Of a DNA stretch of 64,000 bases, positions 35,375 to 44,285 are shown piece after piece. The translations under genes and the position numbers were made by a program. The DNA comes from Firmicutes bacterium ADurb.Bin193 (GTDB lineage: Bacteria; Bacillota; Clostridia; Monoglobales; Firm-18), in the NCBI GenBank assembly GCA_002070105.1, contig MWCQ01000010.1, positions 37,297 to 101,296 of the forward strand. The letters are read 5' to 3'. The notes under the pieces are model-generated. The model saw nothing but the letters and a program-made list of their open reading frames with translations. It made no database searches and had not been told where the DNA came from. Positions within the stretch are counted from its first letter, which is position 1; the number at the start of each line of letters is the position of its first letter.

Positions 35375-36733
35375 TTAATTTTTCAGGCTGTGCATAGGGG
35401 CGGGAATTCTTCCACCTCTTGTCACAAAACCCTTGCTTGAATATCCGCCTACCGCTATTACGGGCGCACTGCCCAAAAGCCCTCCGAACTCTATTAAATC
35501 GCCGACCTTTTTGTCCGGCGCCGGAATAATCCTTACCGCTGTGGTTTTGGAGTTTACAACTCCGATTGCCGCCTCGTCCGCAATAATTCCGGCAATGGTT
35601 TCGGCAGGGGTATCGCCGGCAACCGCAATCATATCAAGCCCCACCGAGCAGACACAGGTCATTGCCTCAAGTTTTTCAATAGACAACGCACCGCAGGAAA
35701 CCGCCTCTATCATACCCGCATCCTCCGATACGGGGATAAATGCGCCCGAAAGCCCGCCCACATAGGAGGAAGCCATGATGCCCCCCTTCTTAACCGCATC
35801 GTTAAGAAGGGCAAGCGCCGCAGTGGTTCCGTGCGCCCCGCACTTTTCAAGCCCCATTTCTTCCAGTATGTAAGCAACGCTGTCACCTACCGCCGGAGTC
35901 GGCGCAAGGGAAAGGTCAACTATCCCGAACGGAACGCCGAGCCTCTTTGAAGCCTCCTGTGCCACAAGCTGTCCCATTCTCGTAACCTTGAAGGCTGTTT
36001 TCTTTAGTGTTTCGGCAACAACGCCGAACTCCTGCCCTTTTACGGATTCAAGCGCGCTTTTGACCGCACCGGGGCCGCTTACGCCGACATTTATGACACA
36101 CTCGCCCTCACCCGTGCCGTGAAACGCGCCCGCCATAAAGGGATTGTCCTCAACGGCGTTTGCAAACACAACAAGCTTTGCACAGCCTATTCCGCCCGAT
36201 TCCTTTGTCAGTGCGGCAGTCTTTTTAATAATATGCCCCATCTGTAAAACGGCATCCATATTAATTCCCGCCTTTGTGGAGGCGACATTAACCGACGAGC
36301 AGACCAGCTTTGTCGCCGAAAGCGCGTAGGGTATGCTGTCAATAAGCATGTGGTCGCCCTTCGTATAGCCCTTGTGGACAAGCGAAGAAAAGCCGCCAAT
36401 GAAGTTCACTCCGACCTCGCCCGCCGCCCTGTCGAGGGTCTCGGCGAACCTGACGCAGTCAACATCCTTGCACGACTGAATAACAAGCGATATTGGAGTT
36501 ACCGATATACGCTTGTTAATAATGGGGATTCCGAACTCGCGCTCAATATCCTCGCCCGTCTTAACAAGCCTGTGGGCATACCTTGTAATTTTCTCGTATA
36601 TCCTGTTGCAGGACTCCTTTGTGGTCTCGGCCGCACAATCAAGGAGGGATATCCCCATTGTGATTGTGCGTATATCTAAATTCTCCTCGGAAATCATTTT
36701 TATGGTTTCTATTATTTCTCCAGAGCTGATCAT
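35375..36733 (-). CDS. UPF0210/PFL family protein (DUF711)
   Basis: A 452-residue protein of the UPF0210 family. Landmarks are [63 protein letters not shown] and [14 protein letters not shown]. The family has a pyruvate-formate-lyase-like fold but no radical glycine motif that I can see, and its function is unknown. It is nearly always paired with a UPF0237 ACT protein, here 33 bases upstream. Confidence 0.95.
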   Translation of the reverse strand: MISSGEIIETIKMISEENLDIRTITMGISLLDCAAETTKESCNRIYEKITRYAHRLVKTGEDIEREFGIPIINKRISVTPISLVIQSCKDVDCVRFAETLDRAAGEVGVNFIGGFSSLVHKGYTKGDHMLIDSIPYALSATKLVCSSVNVASTKAGINMDAVLQMGHIIKKTAALTKESGGIGCAKLVVFANAVEDNPFMAGAFHGTGEGECVINVGVSGPGAVKSALESVKGQEFGVVAETLKKTAFKVTRMGQLVAQEASKRLGVPFGIVDLSLAPTPAVGDSVAYILEEMGLEKCGAHGTTAALALLNDAVKKGGIMASSYVGGLSGAFIPVSEDAGMIEAVSCGALSIEKLEAMTCVCSVGLDMIAVAGDTPAETIAGIIADEAAIGVVNSKTTAVRIIPAPDKKVGDLIEFGGLLGSAPVIAVGGYSSKGFVTRGGRIPAPMHSLKN

Positions 36734-36766
36734 CTTATTCCTTCTTCCCGCTTTAAGAATCGCGTA

Positions 36767-37039
36767 TTATATCCTGTGCATTGAATTGAATATATCCTCA
36801 TGCTGGATTCGTATGGACAGTCCGAGAGAATTACCCAAAACCTCAAGGCTTTCGGCAAGCGCGGAAAACTCCGTATCCATATCGGTTATGTCACAAAGCA
36901 TAATCATGGTAAACATGTCCTGCATCGTGGTCTGGGTTATATCCATAATATTTATGTTGTTGTCGGCAAGCAGGGTGGAAACCTTTGCGATAATTCCCTT
37001 CATATCCTTACCTATTACGGTTATTATTGCTCTTTTCAT
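36767..37039 (-). CDS. UPF0237 ACT-domain protein
   Basis: A 90-residue stand-alone ACT protein: MKRAIITVIGKDMKGIIAKVSTLLADNNINIMDITQTTMQDMFTM type opening with the usual beta-alpha-beta pattern. ACT domains bind amino acids or other small ligands; this one is related to GcvR-like regulators. ATG 37039 follows GGAAAG; an upstream in-frame ATG at 37081 lacks a site. It pairs with UPF0210 and follows rlmB by 75 bases. Confidence 0.93.
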   Translation of the reverse strand: MKRAIITVIGKDMKGIIAKVSTLLADNNINIMDITQTTMQDMFTMIMLCDITDMDTEFSALAESLEVLGNSLGLSIRIQHEDIFNSMHRI

Positions 37040-37114
37040 ATTTACTTTCCTTTCCGGGGCGAATACCCGTAAATAACACACACCGCTTTTGTTTTTATAA
37101 TAACGCTATTTTTT

Positions 37115-37849
37115 TTAGCTCCTTTGGCGCACGGCCTCATACATCAGAATCCCCGCCGCAACCGAGGCATTGAGGGAATTTATTTCACCCGCCATAGGCA
37201 GTGACACAAGAAAGTCGCACTTTTCAGCCGTAAGTCGGCTTATGCCCTCCCCCTCGCTTCCTATTACAAGTCCGATTCCGCCCGACAGGTCTGCGGCAGT
37301 ATACAGCAGGTCTGCGTTTTGGTGGGCGCCGTAAAACCAGATATTTTTCTTTTTAAGGTAGTCCATTGTCTGCGCAAGGTTTGAAACCCTTGCAACAGGC
37401 GTATATTCAACCGCACCGGCCGAAACCTTTGCAACCGTTTCCCCGAGACCGGCGCTCCTGCGCTTGGGAATTATAATACCATGCGCCCCCGCTCCGTTTG
37501 CTGTTCTTAATATCGAGCCAAGGTTGTGAGGGTCGCATACTCCGTCCAAAACTATAATAAAGGGTGCTTCGCCCTTTTGCTCTGCAAGGCTTAAAATATC
37601 ATCGACACCTGCATAGGAGTGTACCGCCGCAACGGCAACAACGCCCTGATGATTACCCGTTTCGGACATTTCATTGATTTTGCCCCTTGGAACCGTAACA
37701 ACCTCAATTCCATGCTCAAAGGCAAGAGCCTTTATTACCTGAATGCTCCCCTCAGCGCCGCTTGCGATAAAAATTTTGTCTATCTCACGCCCTGCCTTTA
37801 TCGCCTCAATAACAGGGTTTCGTCCCTCTATCTTCCCGCTGTCGCTCAT
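37115..37849 (-). CDS. rlmB: 23S rRNA (guanosine-2251-2'-O)-methyltransferase RlmB
   Basis: A 244-residue SpoU-family enzyme. An N-terminal L30e-like RNA-binding part (GRNPVIEAIKAGREIDKIFIASG) leads into a SPOUT domain with VLDGVCDPHNLGSILRTANGAG, LVIGSEGEGISRLT and SLPMAGEINSLNASVAAGILMYE, the three conserved motifs of the trefoil-knot methyltransferases. It may act on tRNA instead, but the motifs favour RlmB. The start overlaps the lysC stop by four bases. Confidence 0.95.
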   Translation of the reverse strand: MSDSGKIEGRNPVIEAIKAGREIDKIFIASGAEGSIQVIKALAFEHGIEVVTVPRGKINEMSETGNHQGVVAVAAVHSYAGVDDILSLAEQKGEAPFIIVLDGVCDPHNLGSILRTANGAGAHGIIIPKRRSAGLGETVAKVSAGAVEYTPVARVSNLAQTMDYLKKKNIWFYGAHQNADLLYTAADLSGGIGLVIGSEGEGISRLTAEKCDFLVSLPMAGEINSLNASVAAGILMYEAVRQRS

Positions 37850-39054
37850 GCCAGCTTAAATTTATCGTGAATCGCCCTTACCGCATTTTCCGCATCCTTT
37901 TGGTCTATCAGTACGGAAATTTTAATCTCGGATGTAGAAATCATGTGGATATTTATATTCGCATCGTAAAGCGCCTCAAACATAAGCGTTGCGACGCCGG
38001 GGTTACTTGCCATTCCCGCCCCGACAACCGAAACCTTTGAAATATCCTTTGTATACTTGACATCCGTTGCGCCGATGGAAGAGAGGTTCTCCTGCAGTAC
38101 ATCAATCGCCGCCTGAAGGCTTCCCTCCTCGACCGTAAATGTAATATCCTTGGTGTTTCCACGCCCGATTGACTGCAATATAACATCGACATTTATGTTT
38201 TTCTTTGCGAGCAGTGAAAAAATCTTAAACGCCTTTCCGGGAGTATCCTCTATATTTACAAGAGAAATCCTCGCCACATTATTATCCCTCGTAACACCTC
38301 TGACAAGCATTTTTTCCACTTTGCCGACCTCCTTAACAATCGTCCCCGGTATCCTTTCAAAGCTTGATTTAACCTCAAGTTTTACATTATATTTCAGTGC
38401 AAGCTCAACCGAGCGGTTGTGGAGCACATTTGCCCCAAGGCTTGCAAGTTCAAGCATTTCGTCATACGAAATATCATCGAGCTTTCTCGCATTCTTAACA
38501 ATTCGCGGGTCAGCGGTGTAAATACCGTCTACATCGGTATATATCTCGCAAACATCGGCGCCGAGCGCCGCCGCAAGCGCAACCGCCGTTGTGTCGCTTC
38601 CGCCTCTGCCGAGGGTTGTGATATCGTCGTATTTATTAATTCCCTGAAACCCCGCCACTATGACAATCCGCCTTGAGTCAAGCTCTCTTTTAAGGCGCTC
38701 GGTATCAATGGTTTTTATTCGTGCGCTGCCGTAGTTGCTGTCTGTGTTCATTCCCGCCTGCCAGCCCGTGAGGGACACAACGGGGAACCCCATTTTTTCT
38801 ATCGCCATTGCCAGAAGGGAAATCGAAATCTGCTCTCCCGTTGACAAAAGCACATCCATCTCTCTTTTTGAAGGGCTTTCGTTTATCTCATGCGCCTTTG
38901 CTATAAGGTCGTCCGTGGTGTCGCCCTGTGCGGACACAACCACAACAACCGAATTCCCCTCTTTATAAGCGTCGGTCACACGCCCCGCAACATTAAAAAG
39001 CTTTTTCGCGTCCGCAACCGAGCTCCCTCCGAATTTTTGAACAATTAAAGCCAA
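37846..39054 (-). CDS. lysC: Aspartate kinase
   Basis: A 402-residue aspartokinase. LIVQKFGGSSVADAKKL opens the kinase domain (about 1-245); FQGINKYDDITTLGRGGSDTTAVALAAAL holds the catalytic region. Two ACT domains follow (about 265-400). It phosphorylates aspartate, first step towards lysine, threonine and methionine. The TTG at 39054 has GGGAGG nine bases upstream; a longer open frame would overlap thrB. Gap 20 bases to thrB, overlap of four with rlmB. Confidence 0.97.
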   Translation of the reverse strand: MALIVQKFGGSSVADAKKLFNVAGRVTDAYKEGNSVVVVVSAQGDTTDDLIAKAHEINESPSKREMDVLLSTGEQISISLLAMAIEKMGFPVVSLTGWQAGMNTDSNYGSARIKTIDTERLKRELDSRRIVIVAGFQGINKYDDITTLGRGGSDTTAVALAAALGADVCEIYTDVDGIYTADPRIVKNARKLDDISYDEMLELASLGANVLHNRSVELALKYNVKLEVKSSFERIPGTIVKEVGKVEKMLVRGVTRDNNVARISLVNIEDTPGKAFKIFSLLAKKNINVDVILQSIGRGNTKDITFTVEEGSLQAAIDVLQENLSSIGATDVKYTKDISKVSVVGAGMASNPGVATLMFEALYDANINIHMISTSEIKISVLIDQKDAENAVRAIHDKFKLA

Positions 39055-39074
39055 TTTTGCCGCCCTCCCGTATA

Positions 39075-39974
39075 TCAAATTAATAATGCCCCGTTGTCGT
39101 CGGGCCCCGTTACCGTAAGTTCCCAATCATTCATTTCTTCCTCAAAAAATTTACTCATATTCTTAGAAAAGCTGTTTTCATCCTCTGCCCTTATAAGAGA
39201 TATGATTGCAGGCCCCGCACCGCTGACATAGGTCCCCAGCGCACCGCAATCGTAGGCTTTTTCAAAAATTTCGCTCATCCCGCTTATGAATTTTTTTCTG
39301 TACTGCTGGTGAAGCCTGTCGTCAAACGCAATTTTAAGGTTGTCATAATTTCCCGTAATCATGGACGCGGTCAAAAGCGCCGCCCTGCCCGTGTTGAAAA
39401 CACCGTCGGAGTGAGGTATAACCTTAGGGATAACGCTTCTCGCCTTTTTTGTGCGCAGTATAAAGTTCGGCAGAAAAATCGCAAACTTAATCTTATCGCC
39501 GTCGATAGGTATCTTTTGATAATACGCCTTCCCTCCGCTCAGTACGGCGATTACCATACCGCCCATTATTGCGGGTGTGGTATTGTCGGGATGCCCCTCG
39601 ATCGAAGCCGCAAACGATATAATATCGTCACGGCTCATGCGTGCGTTACAGATTTCATTCGCCGCAAGAATTCCCCCGACAATGCTTGCGCTGCTGCTCC
39701 CAAGCCCTCTTGTTACGGGTATTCCGTTATTCAGAACTATATGAAGGCCTCTCATTTTATACCCCGCTTCATTAAAAACCCTCTGCATTGCGCGGTAAAC
39801 AAGATTCCTTCCGTCACGGGGCAAAAACTCGGCGGACCCGTCCAGAATATCTATTTCAAGACCGCTGTCGGTTTCCTCTACGGAAATCGTGTTGTAAACG
39901 GCAAGCGCAATACCGATACTGTCAAAACCGGGCCCCATATTTGCGCTTGTCGCCGGTACTCTAACCGTTATCAT
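39075..39974 (-). CDS. thrB: Homoserine kinase
   Basis: A 299-residue GHMP kinase. VRVPATSANMGPGFDSIGIAL is the ThrB opening, and the ATP loop reads VTRGLGSSSASIVGGILAAN. It phosphorylates homoserine towards threonine. The C-terminus retains YVSGAGPAIISLI, the third GHMP motif. It lies between hom and lysC; no thrC is seen in the window. Confidence 0.97.
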   Translation of the reverse strand: MITVRVPATSANMGPGFDSIGIALAVYNTISVEETDSGLEIDILDGSAEFLPRDGRNLVYRAMQRVFNEAGYKMRGLHIVLNNGIPVTRGLGSSSASIVGGILAANEICNARMSRDDIISFAASIEGHPDNTTPAIMGGMVIAVLSGGKAYYQKIPIDGDKIKFAIFLPNFILRTKKARSVIPKVIPHSDGVFNTGRAALLTASMITGNYDNLKIAFDDRLHQQYRKKFISGMSEIFEKAYDCGALGTYVSGAGPAIISLIRAEDENSFSKNMSKFFEEEMNDWELTVTGPDDNGALLI

Positions 39975-39999
39975 ATATCTCTCCTAAAAATCTCGGTTT

Positions 40000-41217
40000 C
40001 TAAAACAAAACCTCTATCATACCTAAAATTTTATCGCGCCCGAAAAGGCTTTCAAGCTTTTTTATACCCGCCGCCATTTCGGCTTGCGCAAGAGGCGGGG
40101 TAACAAACACGGCCTCGCCCGCACAACTTTCAATCCATCTGACCTTGCCGAACACCGCGGAAACACCGTTTTCCGTGCGCTGATTACCGTTTTTTATGCG
40201 AATATAGTATTTTACATCCTCGCCGGAATCGGAGGTAAGCTCTCCCCCTTCTGTCCAGAAGGGCGCGCCCGTTTTGTTGTGCTTTATTATATCTATACAA
40301 TCGGCGACAACGGCGCTTGCGGTAGGCAATTTCCCCGCGCCCCTGCCATAGAACATAACATCCCCCGTCGCGCTTCCGTTTACGAGAATTGCGTTAAAAA
40401 CATCCTCAACGCCAGACAACGGGTGGTCCTTTGGCAGCATAAGAGGGCTTACCTTTGCATAAACCTTATCACCGATTTTTTTGCTCCGCCCGATTAGCTT
40501 GATGCAGTGGTCTATGCTTTCGGCATACTCCACATCCTTCAGGGTTATATTTGTAATCCCCTCTGTGTGTATGGCATCGCTGTCAAGCTGTTTCCCATAG
40601 GCAAGTGCGGACAAAATCGCAATCTTCCTGCATGTATCATGCCCTTCAACATCCGCCGCAGGATTTTTTTCGGCATAACCCTTTTGCTGTGCATCGGCAA
40701 GAGCCTCATCAAACGAGCGACCTTTTTTTATCATTTGAGTAAGTATATAATTCGTCGTACCGTTAAGTATTCCCATAATAGAGTTAATCTCATTCGCCGC
40801 AAGACAGTTGTGAAGAGGATTTATAATCGGAATCCCCCCGCCGACACTCGCCTCAAAAAGATAGCTTACGCCGTTTTCGCGGGCGGTTTTCATAAGGATT
40901 GCTCCCTTTTTTGCCACAAGCTCTTTGTTGGAGGTCACAACGCTTTTCCCTGCTTTCAGCGCACGCATGGAAAAATCAAAGGCAGGATCAATACCCCCCA
41001 TTGTTTCAATCACGATTTCAATTTCGTCATCGCCCAGTATTTTTTCGTAATCATTTGTTATTATGTCAGCAAAAGGGCTTTCGGGGAACTGTCTTATATC
41101 AAGAATTGCCTTAACTGAAAGCTCTTTACCTACTTTGTCGATAAAAGAGCTTCCGCTGATTATCTCAACAACTCCCGAACCTACGGTTCCGAAACCCAAA
41201 ACAGCTACCTTAGTCAT
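40000..41217 (-). CDS. hom: Homoserine dehydrogenase
   Basis: A 405-residue enzyme that reduces aspartate semialdehyde. The nucleotide-binding loop is VLGFGTVGSGVVEII; catalytic-domain markers are GIPIINPL and GILNGTTNYILTQM, and AYGKQLDSDAI. An ACT domain covers about 325-405 (KYYIRIKN), implying feedback by threonine. ATG 41217 has GGGAGG; a longer frame to 41247 lacks it. It is the promoter-proximal gene of hom-thrB-lysC-rlmB and onward. Confidence 0.97.
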   Translation of the reverse strand: MTKVAVLGFGTVGSGVVEIISGSSFIDKVGKELSVKAILDIRQFPESPFADIITNDYEKILGDDEIEIVIETMGGIDPAFDFSMRALKAGKSVVTSNKELVAKKGAILMKTARENGVSYLFEASVGGGIPIINPLHNCLAANEINSIMGILNGTTNYILTQMIKKGRSFDEALADAQQKGYAEKNPAADVEGHDTCRKIAILSALAYGKQLDSDAIHTEGITNITLKDVEYAESIDHCIKLIGRSKKIGDKVYAKVSPLMLPKDHPLSGVEDVFNAILVNGSATGDVMFYGRGAGKLPTASAVVADCIDIIKHNKTGAPFWTEGGELTSDSGEDVKYYIRIKNGNQRTENGVSAVFGKVRWIESCAGEAVFVTPPLAQAEMAAGIKKLESLFGRDKILGMIEVLF

Positions 41218-41279
41218 GACTAACCTCCCGATACAATGCAAAAGCACAAAATAAGTGCCATTGCTTTTGCCGTTGATTT

Positions 41280-41308
41280 ATAATACCATATTTTAATAAG
41301 CATTTCAA
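41280..41308 (-). promoter_or_regulatory. Promoter of hom-thrB-lysC
   Basis: On the minus strand TTGAAA (complement of 41303-41308) and TATTAT (complement of 41280-41285) are 17 bases apart, with hom starting about 63 bases further on. The leader is too short for a T-box. Confidence 0.7.
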
Positions 41309-41328
41309 TATACCATTTGACAAAAATT

Positions 41329-41376
41329 GCACCCAAAACGCCTTATTTATTGTATTAAATAAAGCGTTTTGGGTGC
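41329..41376 (-). terminator. Large hairpin between 6S RNA gene and hom
   Basis: Two 21-base arms (41329-41349 and 41356-41376) are complementary except for one position, with a six-base loop. On the minus strand it is followed by ATTTTTG, so it works as a second terminator behind the 6S RNA. A smaller hairpin AGCGTT/AACGCT lies at 41379-41396. Confidence 0.8.
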
Positions 41377-41403
41377 GTAGCGTTTTTCAGAACGCTTCGG
41401 TTA

Positions 41404-41443
41404 AAACAAAAACAGCGGAGGCTTTTGCCTCCGCTGTTTTTGT
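41404..41443 (-). terminator. Terminator of the 6S RNA gene
   Basis: AAACAGCGGAGGC pairs perfectly with GCCTCCGCTGTTT around an AAAA loop on the minus strand, followed by TTGTTTT. It lies directly behind the closing stem of the 6S RNA. Confidence 0.95.
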
Positions 41444-41620
41444 TTCCCCATTGTGCCGTGTTTATGCAAATTTACAACCTGCTCTCGCAGGTGGGTGTCT
41501 TCCTGCAGCTTATGGGTTTCTTTAATAAATTAAAGCATACACGCTCACTGACAGAGATAAGACTCCCTTTCTATAATTGTTGGTTATAAATAATGCTAAA
41601 ACCACGCACACCTCAGGGAT
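41444..41620 (-). ncRNA. ssrS: 6S RNA
   Basis: A minus-strand transcript of about 177 bases predicted from promoter to terminator. The 5' end (ATCCCTGAGGTGTGCGTG) can pair with the 3' end (CACGGCACAATGGGGA) to form the closing stem typical of 6S RNA. The middle shows the GTGAGCGTGTATGC and CTGCAGGAAGACACCCACC segments that correspond to conserved parts of 6S RNA around the central bubble (compare GTGAGCATGCTC and ACTGCGACGACACATTCACC of Escherichia coli). 6S RNA mimics an open promoter and holds sigma-70/A RNA polymerase in slow growth. No protein frame with a ribosome-binding site lies inside. Confidence 0.88.
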
Positions 41621-41626
41621 AATTTT

Positions 41627-41655
41627 ATTATACATTTTTTGCTTCGAAAAATCAA
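41627..41655 (-). promoter_or_regulatory. Promoter of the 6S RNA gene
   Basis: Minus-strand TTGATT (complement of 41650-41655) and TATAAT (complement of 41627-41632) are exactly 17 bases apart. The predicted first base, 41620, is the seventh after the -10. Confidence 0.88.
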
Positions 41656-41681
41656 GTGGAAATTGCATGAAAACCGCTTAA

Positions 41682-41969
41682 TTAATCCAAAAATTCGTAA
41701 TCATCGCCGCTTCGTTCCTTAAAGATATCGAATACGCTGTCGATTATAGCGTCGTCCTCGACTATTTCAAGGGATTCCTCACCGTCTTCGTCTGTTTTTA
41801 CGCACATGATATATACATCGCTCTCCTCAGGTTCTTCCTCATAATACTCCGTGAGGACAAAGTACATATTCCCGTCCAGCTCGACTGTATCAAGATGCTC
41901 AAACAATACCTTCTCGCCCGTATTCTCATCGGTAAGTTCAATAATTCTGTCGTTCGTTTCTTCATTCAT
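41682..41969 (-). CDS. UPF0473/DUF1292 protein (YrzB-like)
   Basis: A 95-residue very acidic protein with the DUF1292 pattern: RIIELTDENTGEKVLFEHLDTVELDGNMYFVL then an acid stretch and a hydrophobic-acid tail ending FKERSGDDYEFLD. Function is unknown. It follows ruvX with a four-base overlap, the same order as in many Firmicutes (alaS-yrzL-ruvX-yrzB), though alaS is elsewhere here. Confidence 0.93.
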   Translation of the reverse strand: MNEETNDRIIELTDENTGEKVLFEHLDTVELDGNMYFVLTEYYEEEPEESDVYIMCVKTDEDGEESLEIVEDDAIIDSVFDIFKERSGDDYEFLD

Positions 41970-42400
41970 ATTCTGTTTCCTCCATCTTTATTTTTATAGT
42001 CCAGGTATCCTTGCAGAATAATTCCGGCGGCAACGGTATCGACCGTGTCTTTCCTTTTTTTGCCCCTTGTGTCGGTTTCGTTCAGAATACCGATTGCGCT
42101 TACGGTTGAAAGGCGCTCGTCCCACATTACAACCTCGCATGAGGAGCAAAGTTTCCTCAGGCTTTCGGCAAATTCCAGGGCGGATTTCCCCCGCTCGCCA
42201 ATCGTATTATTCATATTTTTCGGCAAACCCACAACAATTATGCAAGCCTCGTAAAAGCTTGAAAGAGCGGCAACTCTTTCGGCGACTTTACGGGGATTCT
42301 TTTCGAATATCGTTTCCACGCCCTGCGCCGTAATGCCGAGCGGGTCGCTGACCGCAATGCCCGTCCTTGCCTTGCCGAAATCCACTCCCAAAACCCTCAT
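41966..42400 (-). CDS. ruvX: Putative pre-16S rRNA nuclease/Holliday junction resolvase RuvX (YqgF)
   Basis: A 144-residue RNase H-fold protein. RVLGVDFGKARTGIAVSDPLG holds the first catalytic Asp; VVGLPKNMNNTIGERGKSA is the G-L-P motif region; MWDERLSTVSA holds the Glu and the last Asp lies in KKRKDTVDTVAAGIIL. The family processes the 5' end of 16S rRNA and was earlier named a resolvase. ATG 42400 has an AGAGATG site. Confidence 0.95.
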   Translation of the reverse strand: MRVLGVDFGKARTGIAVSDPLGITAQGVETIFEKNPRKVAERVAALSSFYEACIIVVGLPKNMNNTIGERGKSALEFAESLRKLCSSCEVVMWDERLSTVSAIGILNETDTRGKKRKDTVDTVAAGIILQGYLDYKNKDGGNRI

Positions 42401-42449
42401 ACAATCATCTCTTTCACATGAAATATGATATCACACTTACCTTGTCGAT

Positions 42450-44177
42450 TCAAGGGGTAAATTGTATGGAGCATAAATCCGCATACAAACCGCCTTTTTC
42501 CAAAAGCTCCTCATGTGTTCCTGTCTCAACTATCCGTCCTTCGTCCAAAACGACTATTTTGTCCGCCTTTTTAATGGAGGCGAGGCGGTGAGCTATTATA
42601 AGGGTTGTCCTGTTTTTCACCACGCTGTCGATAGCCTCGTGTATAAGCTTTTCGGTAGCCATATCGACGGAGGCGGTCGCCTCGTCAAGCACCAGTATCG
42701 GCGTATTGCGCAAAAGCGCGCGGGCAATGGAAAGCCTCTGCTTCTGACCGCCGCTCAGCTTTACGCCGCGCTCACCGATTACCGTTTCATAGCCATTTTC
42801 AAGCTTTTCGATAAACTCGTCGGCGTTTGCGTTTTTAGCCGCCGCGATTATATCCTCTCTGCTCGGATTTTCCGCCCCGTAGGCTATGTTTTCCGCAACG
42901 GTACCGTTAAAGAGGAACACATCCTGAAGCACAACGCTTATATTGCTTCGAAGTGATTTTAGGGATGCGGTTTTAATATCGATCCCGTCTATCAAAACCC
43001 TTCCGCTTTTAGGGTCATAAAATCTGCTTAAAAGGCTTGCGATTGTTGTTTTTCCCACTCCCGTCGGCCCGACGAGCGCAACCATTTCGCCTGCTTTTAT
43101 GTCAAGGTTTATATCCTTTAAGACCTCCGCGCCGTCTATGTAAGAGAAATTAACATTCTCAAAGCGTATGTCGCCCCTTACGCCCGTTAGCTCGACGGGG
43201 TTTTCACACTCGGTAACCTCCGAGTCGGTGTCCAAAATCTCAAAAAACCTCTGCCCGCACGCAAGGGACTCCTGAAGCGACTCGTTAAGCCTTGCAAGGG
43301 TGTTTATGGGCTGATAAAACATTGAAAGATAGAGCATAAACGCCACAATATCCTCAACGGGAATCTGACCGCCCGCGGCAAGAACCCCTCCCCCTCCCAC
43401 AACAAGGACGGTACCGAGTCGGGTAACAAACGCAACGGCAGGGTGATAAAGCGCCGAAAACCTCAGCGCACTTAAATTTGTGTCGGTATAGTTCTCGGAG
43501 TATTCCCTGATCCGCTCAAGCTCTCTTTCCTGCCGATAAAAGGACTGAATCTCCCTCATTCCGTTAAGATCGTCATGCAAAACGGCATGCAGCTCCGCCT
43601 GCTTCTGATGTGCCTCCCTGAAAAGAGGATAGACCTTTTTTGAAAACTGCCTGACGAGGAATGCGGAAATAGGCGTTGTAAGAAGCGTAAACACGGCAAG
43701 ATATACATTTATCGTAAAGAGAATAATCAAAACGCCGCCGAAGGTTAAGGCTCCGACAATAAGCTCCGGCACGGAATGGGCAAGAAGCTCCTCCATGTGT
43801 CTTGTGTCATTTGCCGCTCTTGACATAAGCTGGCCGGTCTGTTTGTCGTGGTAGTACCCAAGCGAGAGGTTTTGAAGATGGTCGTATATCCTTACCCGAA
43901 GGTCGGAAACATAGCGCCATGCCGCAACATGGCTGTAATATGACTTGGTATATGTAAAAAACCACTCGACACAGTATACCCCAAACAAAATCGCCGCATA
44001 AGTAAACGCTTTTTTCGCCGTATCGGTGTCACCGTAGGCTATAAGTCCGATTAAACGCCTTATAATCTGGGGGGAAACAAGATGAGCCGCCGTTGTTACT
44101 ATAAGCGAAAAAAGCCCCAGCGCAAGCAAGGGGTGATACTTTTTTGCATCTTTAAGAATACGAATAAAAATTTTCAT
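42450..44177 (-). CDS. ABC exporter, fused membrane and ATPase domains (MsbA/BmrA type)
   Basis: A 575-residue half-transporter. Six membrane helices cover about 1-310 and the ATPase about 330-575. Walker A is GPTGVGKTTIASLL, the signature LSGGQKQRLSIARALL, and Walker B/D-loop ILVLDEATASVD. It would work as a homodimer exporting a lipid, drug or peptide; substrate cannot be read. It is a single gene on the minus strand, divergent from rsmA. Confidence 0.94.
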   Translation of the reverse strand: MKIFIRILKDAKKYHPLLALGLFSLIVTTAAHLVSPQIIRRLIGLIAYGDTDTAKKAFTYAAILFGVYCVEWFFTYTKSYYSHVAAWRYVSDLRVRIYDHLQNLSLGYYHDKQTGQLMSRAANDTRHMEELLAHSVPELIVGALTFGGVLIILFTINVYLAVFTLLTTPISAFLVRQFSKKVYPLFREAHQKQAELHAVLHDDLNGMREIQSFYRQERELERIREYSENYTDTNLSALRFSALYHPAVAFVTRLGTVLVVGGGGVLAAGGQIPVEDIVAFMLYLSMFYQPINTLARLNESLQESLACGQRFFEILDTDSEVTECENPVELTGVRGDIRFENVNFSYIDGAEVLKDINLDIKAGEMVALVGPTGVGKTTIASLLSRFYDPKSGRVLIDGIDIKTASLKSLRSNISVVLQDVFLFNGTVAENIAYGAENPSREDIIAAAKNANADEFIEKLENGYETVIGERGVKLSGGQKQRLSIARALLRNTPILVLDEATASVDMATEKLIHEAIDSVVKNRTTLIIAHRLASIKKADKIVVLDEGRIVETGTHEELLEKGGLYADLCSIQFTP

Positions 44178-44212
44178 ATCAGTAAGTCACCGATCTCATT
44201 ATACAATGAAAC

Positions 44213-44241
44213 TTGTAATAAAGCAACATATGTGTTATACT
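44213..44241 (+). promoter_or_regulatory. Promoter of rsmA
   Basis: TTGTAA (44213-44218) and TATACT (44236-44241) are exactly 17 bases apart, 44 bases before the rsmA start. Confidence 0.7.
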
Positions 44242-44285
44242 CATTGTCAATAGCGGGAATTATACCCTAAAAAGGTGGTTTTAGC

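Noticed and set aside
39309..40103. 264-codon plus-strand frame antisense to thrB and hom
   Set aside because: It is the shadow of two well-recognised genes and has no family-like sequence.
41218..41328. T-box leader for the threonine operon
   Set aside because: The mapped promoter leaves a leader of about 60 bases and no TGG-ACC antiterminator bulge sequence is present.
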